A stretch of DNA of 41,458 nucleotides from Myxococcota bacterium (GTDB lineage Bacteria > Myxococcota > Kuafuiibacteriia > Kuafuiibacteriales > Kuafuiibacteriaceae). The notes under the pieces are model-generated. The model was given only the letters and a program-made list of their open reading frames with translations, searched no databases and had not been told where the DNA came from. The stretch spans positions 1 through 41,458 of the forward strand of contig JANQQN010000225.1 in the NCBI GenBank assembly GCA_028289325.1, in the 5' to 3' direction. Shown piece by piece: positions 24,252-32,183 of the stretch (position 1 is its first letter; the number at the start of each line of letters is the position of its first letter). The translations under genes were made by a program, and so were the position numbers.

Positions 24252-26045
24252 TCATCTCGCGGCGGGTAGGGCCGGGCCCGAGGGGAGCGGCCTCGTCGTG
24301 TACACCACGAGCCGCTGGCCGCGGGCGCCCGCCTTGCGCCGCAGCCCGTTCCACTGCTGCAGATCCGCCTCGTCGACCCCGTATCGGGCCGCGATCTGGG
24401 CCAGGGTCTCGCCAGGCGCGACCGCGTGGTACACCTGCCGCAGCGTATCCGGCGCTCCGTGGACGTAGACGAGCTGGCCCGGCCGCAGGCCGGCTCGCGC
24501 CGCGCGAGGATTGTCTCTTCGCAATTTGGCCTGCGTGACCCCGGCCCAGCGCGCAATCCCCCACCACGTGTCCCCGGCCCGAACTCGATACGCGAGCCGG
24601 CGACCCGCGGTCGGGCCCTCGGACGGCGATCGGCGAACCCGCCGGAGCACCGGGTCGCTCTCGAGCCGTTTCGCGACCGCCGCCGGCAGGACCAGTCGAT
24701 ACGGCGCGCCGGCCGGCGTCACGCCGGCCGCCGGCTCGAGATCGGGGTTCAGCGCCAACAGAGAAGACTCGGGGAGCTTCGAGGCGCGAAGGAGGTAAAG
24801 GATCGAGAGGGGCCGGCGAAGCTCGACGGTCGCCACCGGGCCCGATGGGCCCGGGGCGCCGAGGCGAAAATGACGACGATTTCGGCCTACGATAGCCGCC
24901 GCGATCACCGTGGGCACGAAGCGACGGGTTTCCAGGGGCAACAGCTTGCGCTCGGCCAGGGCCCAAAAGCTCCGGTCTCGATAGTCGCTCAGCTTGCGCA
25001 AACGGTTCCGCACCCGCCCCGCACCCGCGTTGTAGGCGGCGATCGCGAGCAGCATCGAGTGACCGTCGCCGAACTCCAAGATGAGGTCGAGCAGGTACTC
25101 GCGGGCGGCCCGGGTCGACTTTATCGGATCCCGACGCTCATCCCGGCCCCGCCGGACGGTCAAGCCGTAGTGGCGCGCGGTCGCGGGCATGAACTGCCAC
25201 AACCCGACCGCGCCGGCCCGAGAACGAGCGTCGGGATCGAACGCGCTTTCGACCAGCGCGAGGTAATAGAAGCTCTCCGGCAGCCGCCGAGCGGAGAAGA
25301 TGCCGTGGATGGTGGGCAGATACTTGTCCATTCGATGGAGCGCCTGCACGAACCCCAGCTGGCGGGGGCCCTTGGTGAACCCGTCCACCGCGCGGCGAAC
25401 GTCCTGAACGAAAGTCGCGGGCAACGCCACTTCGCGGTCCTCGCCGAACTCGACCAGGATCTCCCGGACGCGGGCCTTCAACCACGCCGGGGAACCGACG
25501 GCCGGCGAAACGGCGGCGGCGGGCGAATTCGGTTCGGTGGTCGCCGCCGTCGCGGTGGCCGTGGTGCGGGCTGTCCCCTTTTGGACCGCGGGCTCGACCT
25601 CGGGCGAGGCGAGCAGCGCGGTCAGGCTCGCCAGCGCCTTCGGGTCGACGCCGGGGTCGATCGGCCCGCCGTCGATGGCGGCCTGCAGCGATCGCTGAGC
25701 CTCCCAGTGGGCCCGCGCCTGGCCTCGCTGGCCGGCGGTGGATGCCGCCACCGCCGCCCGGGCGTGATGGCGAATCAACGCGATCACCTCGCTTTTGGGA
25801 ACCGACGACGCGAGTGGTTCGCGCGAGGCGGCCTCCGGAGCCAGCCCGCGAAACACCACCGGCCGCTGGCATCCCATCGTCGCGGACCCCGCGCCCACCG
25901 CGAACAACCACGCGAAACGGATCAGCCGTGCCGAAGCGTAACGCCGCGTCGTATTGGTTTGCTTTCGTGGCCGGTATGGCGATGCTACGGTTTCCGCACG
26001 CGGGATACGGATGGGACTCGCCTGGGTATCAGCCGCCGCACTCAT
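24252..26045 (-). CDS. MltD-like membrane-bound lytic murein transglycosylase
   Basis: A peptidoglycan-cleaving enzyme. The N-terminus has a lipobox (SATMGC), so it is a predicted lipoprotein. A Thr/Ala/Pro-rich spacer is followed by the SLT domain with catalytic Glu in LALVESAFDPDARS, GLWQFMPATARHYGL and AAYNAGAGRV. Two LysM domains end the protein (YRVRAGDTWWGIARWAGV and YHAVAPGETLAQIAARYGV regions). The order SLT-LysM-LysM is that of MltD. The start is not resolved: the nearest in-frame ATG (26045) lies 58 codons before the lipobox Cys, too long for a normal signal, and overlaps the divergent gene by 35 bp. The true start may be a non-ATG codon nearer 25925. Confidence 0.85.
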   Translation of the reverse strand: MSAAADTQASPIRIPRAETVASPYRPRKQTNTTRRYASARLIRFAWLFAVGAGSATMGCQRPVVFRGLAPEAASREPLASSVPKSEVIALIRHHARAAVAASTAGQRGQARAHWEAQRSLQAAIDGGPIDPGVDPKALASLTALLASPEVEPAVQKGTARTTATATAATTEPNSPAAAVSPAVGSPAWLKARVREILVEFGEDREVALPATFVQDVRRAVDGFTKGPRQLGFVQALHRMDKYLPTIHGIFSARRLPESFYYLALVESAFDPDARSRAGAVGLWQFMPATARHYGLTVRRGRDERRDPIKSTRAAREYLLDLILEFGDGHSMLLAIAAYNAGAGRVRNRLRKLSDYRDRSFWALAERKLLPLETRRFVPTVIAAAIVGRNRRHFRLGAPGPSGPVATVELRRPLSILYLLRASKLPESSLLALNPDLEPAAGVTPAGAPYRLVLPAAVAKRLESDPVLRRVRRSPSEGPTAGRRLAYRVRAGDTWWGIARWAGVTQAKLRRDNPRAARAGLRPGQLVYVHGAPDTLRQVYHAVAPGETLAQIAARYGVDEADLQQWNGLRRKAGARGQRLVVYTTRPLPSGPALPAAR

Positions 26046-29000
26046 TGCGCTCCTCGGTTGGCGTCGCCGCCACGTATCTCGCGGGTTCGCCCTGTTCGTC
26101 GCCCTGTCTCCCGCGTGGATCTTCATGTTGGTCGCCCTGCAGTCCGTCGACGACGGCCTGGAGATCCTCCGAGTGCGCCTTCGCGGCTTCGAGGTGGTCA
26201 ACCGAGACGGCGCGGACTTCCGCCTCGCGGACGATGACGCGGCCGTCGACAACGACCTGCCGGCCATCGGCATGGATCGCGTCCGCGGCTTCACCACGCC
26301 CGTCGCCGTCCATGTCGACCGGGTTTTGGTCCGCTCGTCGACCACCGGCGACCAGCCCGGATTCTCCGTGCGGCTGGACTATCCGGAAGAGCCGCTCGAC
26401 GTCTTCGTGGGCCTCGAAACGCCGGACCGACCCTTCCCGTTCAATCGGGTCTACGAGCTGACCTCCGGCGACACGATCACCGTTTGTCCCGGTAACAGTC
26501 GGTGCGAGACCCGAAAGGTCACGGTGCGAAAGCGGCAGGGTCGCTGGTACCTCGGTCCTTGCGCGCTGTCGGGATGGTTCGGCGGGGAGATGCAGGACTC
26601 CACTCGAACCTTCTCGCTGCTGGATCTTTACCACTATGCCCCCGATCGTTGCGTCCCCCATCGGGTGACCGCCGATACGAGCCTGTGGATTCACGAGGTC
26701 GGCGGCGACCGTCCGGCGGAGGACGACATCCGTAGTTTCTTCCTTTATAAGGATGAGCGCCTCTTTTTTGCTCTGCTGGATCCCAAAGATCTGGTGGCCA
26801 CCAGCTTCGCGGAGCAGCGCCCCACGGAGGCGATCACCGAGCGAACGTCCTCCGGGCCCCCGATTCGCATCAAGATGATGTGGAAGGACCGTCGTTTCCT
26901 TCAGGAGCGCATCTACGACGAGCCATCCGTTGACGAGCCGCTGTGCGGATACGCGGGGACCCCCGAAGAGACCGATTACTCGGGGCGCAGGCTCTGCAAG
27001 CGGCTTCGCGTGTACCTGCCGGAGACCGAGTTGGCGGTCACCCTCACCGACCACGTTCGGATCACCGTGCCCCCGACGGCAGCGCCGTCGGTCAGCCTTT
27101 CCTGCAGCAATCCGCCCCGGGGGCCGGAGGCGACCGCGCCCCGGGAGCGCTGCGAGGACCGCCCCCTGGCCGCCGCGTATACCGCGAACACCCGGTTTCG
27201 TCCCAGCGGCGTGCCCGTGCTGTCTTTTCCCGTGCGGCTGGTGGGCGGAGAACCGATCAGCGAAGTGCTGCGCATCGAGAACGGTCCCGACTGCGGACCC
27301 TTGGGCGTCCCGTGCCTGGTGGCCAAAGGGCGGGCGAACGAGCGCGCGTACCCCATCGGCGTCATCGCCGCCCTCGGCTCGGGGGACAGCGAGCGCCACC
27401 TGATCGACGCCACGTACTTTCCTAGCCCGCGCTGGTTATGGGCCCTACTGGCCGCCGCGTCCCTGCAGCTGCTGTTCATCATCGGCCTGCGGTCGCGCCG
27501 AGGGGACACGCTCCCACTGTACCCGGCGGCGGTGGTGGGCGCGGCGCTGCTGCTGCTGACGGTGCGGCTCCTGTTCGCCTACAAGGTCGTCGCCCTCTTC
27601 CCCCACGACCAGGAAGCCATGGATCTCGCGATCTCCGCGATCATGATCGTGCCGGCGTTGCTGGCCGCCATCGCTTGGCCCGCCGCGAAGATACCCGAGC
27701 CGCGGGCGTATCGTTCCTCTCTGTGGCCGCTCGACGCGCGGTGGCTGGCCGGACTACGGGCGGCGGTGGTCGGGGCCGCGGTGCTGCTGCTGTGCGCGCG
27801 CCTCGACGTGGTATCCCCGCCGGATCGGCTGCTGACCACCGGCTGGCTCCTCGGCCTGGCCGCGATCACTTTCATCGCCTCCGGAGTGCTCAACGGGGCG
27901 CTGTGCGGGCTGCGGGCCACGGTCATCCGTCTGCGCCAGGCGATCCCCATCGCGCGCCTGCAGACCGACGACGACACCGTCCTGCCCGCCCGCGGGCTCT
28001 GGTTCGCGCTGGCCTTGCTGCTGCTCGTTCGGGGGCTTCTCGCAGTGTACGGGCGAGAGTCGCTCGGCGGGGTGCGCGTTCTGCTGTGGTTCCTGCCCTC
28101 CGCGCTGCTGCTGACGGGCGTGGTTCTGGGGCGGCTGCAGGATCAGCCCCGCCGGGCCATGATCGCCACCATCGGGGTGGCGGCCGCGCTTTTTCTGGCC
28201 CAGTGGACGGACAAAGGGGCCGGCGTCGTGGTCTGCGTTCCCGTCGTGGCCATCGGTCTTTTCCTGTCCGCCCGAGGCCTTCGGCAGACCCCGGCCAGCC
28301 GGGTGGTGCTCGGCGTGGCTCTGGTCGCGGCCCTCGGTACCGCCGCCCTGTGGACGTGGGCCCGGATCACCGAGGCGTCGCTACCGCCGGTGCGGGATGG
28401 CCCCTCCCGGTGGTCGCTACTCAGTCAGACCGACGGGGGCAAGAACCTGTTGTGTCCGGTGAGCCCGAAAGGAAAGGACGGCGCCCTGGATCTCGAGCGC
28501 TACGCCCCATTGTTCGACCTGTCGAACACCGAGGTTCGTCTGCGGGAGTTCCTCGTCCCCGGCGCCGCGACCCGGATCGGCACCCGCGTCAGCACCCGGG
28601 TCGCGGAGTCGTTGGCGATCATGCGCCGCTACGCCGCGGGCAAAGAGACCTCGATGTGGGGCAGCGGCTATCTGTCGGCGCCGGTCCGGGAGTACGGCCG
28701 GCATGAGCTTCGCGCGCTCCTGTCGGACGGCGTATCGAGCGTGCTGGGGGCGAGCGAGGGCGGCACGGCCGGGATCCTGGGTCTCATGGGCTTGTACCTC
28801 CTGCTGCTGTGGATCGCGCTCGGCCACGCGGGGTTGACCTCCGATCGACGGGCCTTGCCGTTCGAGCACGTTTGGCCGGGGCTCATCGCCCTGTTCTCCC
28901 TCGCGTGGATGACCTGGTTCATGTGCGCGGGCAACATCGGCCTGCTCCTCTTCTCGGGGCAGAACGTGCCGTTCTTGGTGGTGCAGTCGGGCATGGACGT

Positions 29001-29064
29001 CGTCCTGCCGACCCTGCTGTTCATGCTCGCGCTCAGCCTTCCGTCGGCCGAGGAGACCCGATGA
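26011..29064 (+). CDS. SEDS-family (RodA/FtsW-like) protein with large ectodomain
   Basis: A 1,017-residue polytopic protein. Its C-terminal half is SEDS-like: many helices, a GSGYL-type loop, an Asp in LLSDGVSSVLGASEGG (about 906) at the place of the catalytic Asp of RodA/FtsW, and GNIGLLLFSGQNVPFL near the end, matching the family's terminal motif. Such proteins polymerise lipid II in the inner membrane. Two N-terminal helices are followed by a beta-rich extracytoplasmic region of about 425 residues (45-470) with a dozen cysteines, which ordinary 380-410-residue SEDS proteins lack. Helices resume at about 473. ATG 26011 (GGGATACGG before it) is preferred over the upstream GTG 25954. Its stop overlaps the ATG of the transpeptidase gene. 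This pairing supports the SEDS call. Confidence 0.75.
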   Translation: MGLAWVSAAALIALLGWRRRHVSRGFALFVALSPAWIFMLVALQSVDDGLEILRVRLRGFEVVNRDGADFRLADDDAAVDNDLPAIGMDRVRGFTTPVAVHVDRVLVRSSTTGDQPGFSVRLDYPEEPLDVFVGLETPDRPFPFNRVYELTSGDTITVCPGNSRCETRKVTVRKRQGRWYLGPCALSGWFGGEMQDSTRTFSLLDLYHYAPDRCVPHRVTADTSLWIHEVGGDRPAEDDIRSFFLYKDERLFFALLDPKDLVATSFAEQRPTEAITERTSSGPPIRIKMMWKDRRFLQERIYDEPSVDEPLCGYAGTPEETDYSGRRLCKRLRVYLPETELAVTLTDHVRITVPPTAAPSVSLSCSNPPRGPEATAPRERCEDRPLAAAYTANTRFRPSGVPVLSFPVRLVGGEPISEVLRIENGPDCGPLGVPCLVAKGRANERAYPIGVIAALGSGDSERHLIDATYFPSPRWLWALLAAASLQLLFIIGLRSRRGDTLPLYPAAVVGAALLLLTVRLLFAYKVVALFPHDQEAMDLAISAIMIVPALLAAIAWPAAKIPEPRAYRSSLWPLDARWLAGLRAAVVGAAVLLLCARLDVVSPPDRLLTTGWLLGLAAITFIASGVLNGALCGLRATVIRLRQAIPIARLQTDDDTVLPARGLWFALALLLLVRGLLAVYGRESLGGVRVLLWFLPSALLLTGVVLGRLQDQPRRAMIATIGVAAALFLAQWTDKGAGVVVCVPVVAIGLFLSARGLRQTPASRVVLGVALVAALGTAALWTWARITEASLPPVRDGPSRWSLLSQTDGGKNLLCPVSPKGKDGALDLERYAPLFDLSNTEVRLREFLVPGAATRIGTRVSTRVAESLAIMRRYAAGKETSMWGSGYLSAPVREYGRHELRALLSDGVSSVLGASEGGTAGILGLMGLYLLLLWIALGHAGLTSDRRALPFEHVWPGLIALFSLAWMTWFMCAGNIGLLLFSGQNVPFLVVQSGMDVVLPTLLFMLALSLPSAEETR

Positions 29065-31691
29065 GGCCCCGCTATTACGCCTACGTATTGCTGGTGGCGT
29101 GCGCGGTCCTGATCGCGCGCACGGCCCTGCGCCATCGCACTATCGTGACCGCCCCCCAACCGCCGACCTTCGAGCCGGTCGGGTATTACGATCTCGTCAA
29201 CCGCGGCCTGGCGGACGTGCTGCGGTTCAAAGCCGTCGACACGTCGGAGGCGGAAGCGGAGCCGGTCTTCGAGGCGGCGACGGATCCCAGCGCCGGTCAA
29301 CGTCTCTTTCGGCGCCGCAGTTTCCTCGACGCGGATCTCAGCCATCCGGAGCGTTTCCGGCGCGAGCGCGACGACCGGGCGGCGATCCAGTCGGGCTTTC
29401 GTTCGCGCAGACTCCCCTTCAGCGAGCGACAGAGCTGGCTCGGCTCGATCTCGTTTCGCGCCAGCGCCGTGCGCCCTCGCCTGATCAGCCAGGGTGGCCA
29501 CGTCTTCATTCTCGATCCACCCCGGGTGACCCGCTCCGACGCGACCCACCGCATCCGACTGCCCCTCGGCGACGCGACTCGCGGCTCGGTCCCCCGCACC
29601 GGACACCTATTCACCTGGGAGTTCGAGCGGGGCCGGATGGTCTTCCGGCTGCATGCCGTACCCGGCGAGGGCGAAGTCAACGTCGTCTTGACCCAGGCCG
29701 CAGACGCGCTGGGTCGACTCCGGCTCAATGGGGTCACCGTGCCCGGTTCCGGCGCCCAGCGCCTCGTCCGCCCCGGCGACTGGATCGTGGCCGAGGGCCC
29801 GTGGGGCAAAGAGGTCTTCTACCTGGAGCAAAACAGCTCGGGCATCGTCTCCGAGATCGATCAAGCGCAGCAGGGCGCGCGCCGCACGATGTCCACCCGG
29901 GGGGCGATCGACAGCCTCGCTCGCCCGCTGGTCGACGCGCTCAACACGTTCGTTTGGAAGCAGCACACCGGACTCGACGCCAACCGGCTCATGCGACATC
30001 CGGCGTTTTCATTCGAGGAGCACCGCCAGTGGCTATCGGGACTCCAGCGACGAGAGTTACGACTGTCGATCGAGGAGTCGCTGCAGGTCAGCGCGCACGA
30101 AGCGCTTCACCGTTACCTTCACCCCGAGCGCTGCGACGACCAGCCAAAGCGGCGTCACTGCCGCGGGGCGAACGCGTACTGGTCGGCGACCTGGCGAGGC
30201 CGCCGCTATCCTCGAACGCCGCCTCGGGGCGCGGTGAGCGTCGTCGACATCACCACCGGGGAGATCCTGGCCGCAGCCACCTATCCCACCGAGCGCGCCC
30301 TCGACGATCACGTCGACAGCATTCGCGCCTCCCGCCGCAGCCGGTTGCCGCCCGCCCTCATGCGGGCGGCGGTGATCAACGTCGAGCGGCGCCGGGAACG
30401 GCTGCAGGCCAACCAAGCCCTCGTCGCCCACCAGATCGGCAGCGTGGTCAAACCGCTGTTCGCGACCGCGGTCGGCATGACCTGGCAGCGCGGGTCGCGA
30501 GGCAAGGACCCGCTCGATCACGTCATGCGGTGCCGCGGCTCGACGCCCGGTCATAAGCGAGGCCGCATCACGCGGGTGCTGGGGGTCCCGATCGGACGTT
30601 ACGCTGAGTCCCCCCCCGCCCACGGCCGCGGAGTAACCTTCGAACGGTTCTTGGGCGAAAGCTGCAACGCGTACATGTTCGAGCTCGGGGCGATGGCGCT
30701 GAAGCGCGAGCCGACCTACGGCAAGCAGACGTGCCCGAGCCGGCTGAACGATGTTCTCGAGCGCTCGACGAACGGCGCGCTGAGCCTGTACGCCAAGATG
30801 TTCGGCGCCGTCCTCAAGGATCCGGAGACGCGAGGTTATTACCGATACGAACGCTCGTACTGGAGCCCGTTGTCCGAGGCCCTCGAAGATCGCACCAACG
30901 ACAGCGGCTTCGGCTGCGAGCCCCGCTACAGCGAGACCTTGAGCTCGGTGAGCCCCGCCAAGGTCAACCTCAAGGTCCGGAGCATGTCCAAGTGCGTGCC
31001 CGACTACGAGAGCTTCCTCAAGGGCGGTGGCACGAATCGGTGGTCCAACGTGCAGCTCGGCGTGGCCTTCGCCAGGCTCGCGTCCGGCCGCCGGGTGCAA
31101 GGCCGCTTTCTCCATCAGGCCCCGGAGGCCGACAACGAGGATCCTCGCAACGTGCGTTTCCTGCCCACGGCCGCCGACGCGTCGATCGCCCATCGGTCGC
31201 CGATCCGGTTTCGTTACGTTCGCGAGCGAGTGCTAAAAGGAATGGCCGGGACCTTCTCCGGCCCTCGGGGAACCGCTCGCGCGCTCCGATGGGCGCTCAA
31301 GGGGACCAAACGAGCCCCGGGCGTCCTCGATATGCTCCAGCGGATCGACCCCGAGGGCTTCGCGTGGGGCGCGTACGGCAAGACCGGCTCCAGCGTTCGA
31401 GACATCACCTTTCAGATCGACGTCGAGGGCAACACCGAGTCGCTCGAGGTCCCCGTCGCGAACTTCGTCCTGCTCCTGGTGCGCTGCTCGAACGGATCTC
31501 TGCTCGACGAGCGTTTGGGCTGCCGTCGGCTTCCTCCGCTCGGGGAGCCGGTCCGAGGGTACGTCGTCAACGTCTGGGTCGACGGGGTCCCCGCCGTCTC
31601 CGGCGGCTCGCGGGCCGCGCGGTTGCTGCGACGCCCCGACGGTCGCGAACTGCTCCGTCGAATCGTCGAGTTCGAGGGCAGCCGGCGATGA
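29061..31691 (+). CDS. Class B penicillin-binding protein-like transpeptidase
   Basis: An 876-residue membrane-anchored D,D-transpeptidase candidate. One N-terminal helix (YVLLVACAVLIARTAL) is followed by an extracytoplasmic region of about 430 residues unlike ordinary PBP dimerisation modules; it includes an FHA-like or beta-sandwich segment (RLRLNGVTVPG, LVRPGDWIV). The active-site motifs are all present: SVVK (Ser461, Lys464) in QIGSVVKPLF, SCN (Ser534, Asn536) in GESCNAYMFELG and KTG (Lys774) in YGKTGSSV. It should crosslink peptidoglycan in the periplasm. Its ATG overlaps the SEDS stop (ATGA), the usual arrangement of a SEDS/PBP pair such as RodA/PBP2. It overlaps the next gene by 4 bp as well. 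At 876 residues it is larger than typical class B enzymes. Confidence 0.87.
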   Translation: MRPRYYAYVLLVACAVLIARTALRHRTIVTAPQPPTFEPVGYYDLVNRGLADVLRFKAVDTSEAEAEPVFEAATDPSAGQRLFRRRSFLDADLSHPERFRRERDDRAAIQSGFRSRRLPFSERQSWLGSISFRASAVRPRLISQGGHVFILDPPRVTRSDATHRIRLPLGDATRGSVPRTGHLFTWEFERGRMVFRLHAVPGEGEVNVVLTQAADALGRLRLNGVTVPGSGAQRLVRPGDWIVAEGPWGKEVFYLEQNSSGIVSEIDQAQQGARRTMSTRGAIDSLARPLVDALNTFVWKQHTGLDANRLMRHPAFSFEEHRQWLSGLQRRELRLSIEESLQVSAHEALHRYLHPERCDDQPKRRHCRGANAYWSATWRGRRYPRTPPRGAVSVVDITTGEILAAATYPTERALDDHVDSIRASRRSRLPPALMRAAVINVERRRERLQANQALVAHQIGSVVKPLFATAVGMTWQRGSRGKDPLDHVMRCRGSTPGHKRGRITRVLGVPIGRYAESPPAHGRGVTFERFLGESCNAYMFELGAMALKREPTYGKQTCPSRLNDVLERSTNGALSLYAKMFGAVLKDPETRGYYRYERSYWSPLSEALEDRTNDSGFGCEPRYSETLSSVSPAKVNLKVRSMSKCVPDYESFLKGGGTNRWSNVQLGVAFARLASGRRVQGRFLHQAPEADNEDPRNVRFLPTAADASIAHRSPIRFRYVRERVLKGMAGTFSGPRGTARALRWALKGTKRAPGVLDMLQRIDPEGFAWGAYGKTGSSVRDITFQIDVEGNTESLEVPVANFVLLLVRCSNGSLLDERLGCRRLPPLGEPVRGYVVNVWVDGVPAVSGGSRAARLLRRPDGRELLRRIVEFEGSRR

Positions 31692-32065
31692 GGCGCCGAA
31701 ATCAGACGTCGCTGTCGTTCTTGGCTCCGGTGTTCGTGGGCATCGCGGTGTGGGCCGGTCTCGCGATCCCCCGCGGCGTTGGCCCCGGTCCGCAGAACGG
31801 TCGTCCCCCTCACCCCGGGGTGGCCGTGAAGCGGTTTGACGCGCGGTGGATTCCCGTGACCACCCGAAACCGAGACATCCTCCAGACCCTGCGGGAGCTT
31901 CGACTCGAAACGAGCACGATGTGGTTTCGCATCGACTGCAGCGATCAGGTCTACGACCGAAGCGAAATCGAGCTGGTCTTCCAGGGCGGGACGGTGTGGG
32001 TGGCCGCCGGCCAACCGCGGCCCACCGCGCCGCCGGCCCGATGCCTCAACGGCAACGTCCCCTGA
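31688..32065 (+). CDS. Small exported or membrane-anchored protein
   Basis: A 125-residue protein whose ATG overlaps the transpeptidase stop (ATGA), so it is translationally coupled. An N-terminal hydrophobic segment (LSFLAPVFVGIAVWAGLAIP, after a basic RRRNQ) acts as a signal anchor or signal peptide. The exported part has a beta-rich core (WFRIDCSDQVYDRSEIELVF) and two cysteines (CSDQ and RCLNG) that could form a disulfide. No family is recognised. Being the third gene of the SEDS/PBP operon, it may modulate that pair, but this rests only on position. Confidence 0.75.
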   Translation: MRRRNQTSLSFLAPVFVGIAVWAGLAIPRGVGPGPQNGRPPHPGVAVKRFDARWIPVTTRNRDILQTLRELRLETSTMWFRIDCSDQVYDRSEIELVFQGGTVWVAAGQPRPTAPPARCLNGNVP

Positions 32066-32069
32066 CCCG

Positions 32070-32177
32070 GTGGCCCGGATCGTGGCCGCGCACGGCGGCG
32101 AGGTACGGGTGTACAACGACGGCGGCGCCCACGTGGAGATTCAACTTCCGATTCTCCGCCATCGCCGCGTTCCGTGA
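32070..32177 (+). pseudogene. Fragment resembling the C-terminal end of a histidine kinase
   Basis: A frame starting at GTG 32070 and ending in TGA 32175-32177 reads VARIVAAHGGEVRVYND, then GGAHVEIQLP. This is the signature of the end of a HATPase_c domain (consensus RIVEAHGG.I.V....G.G..F...LP). Nothing upstream in this frame encodes the rest of a kinase (no H-box, N-box or G1), and the preceding 125-residue gene uses another frame. It is therefore read as a ~35-codon remnant of a lost sensor kinase, wedged between that gene and the convergent giant gene. The match is short; a chance resemblance is possible. Confidence 0.4.
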
Positions 32178-32183
32178 CCGACC

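Noticed and set aside
24426..26237. A 603-codon plus-strand frame opposite the lytic transglycosylase
   Set aside because: Low-complexity Arg/Gly/Pro composition, antisense to SLT and LysM motifs that are unambiguous on the minus strand.
26011..27430. FHA domain in the SEDS-like ectodomain
   Set aside because: The stretch FEVVNRDGADFRLADDD superficially resembles an FHA start, but the GR, SxxH and NG residues are absent.
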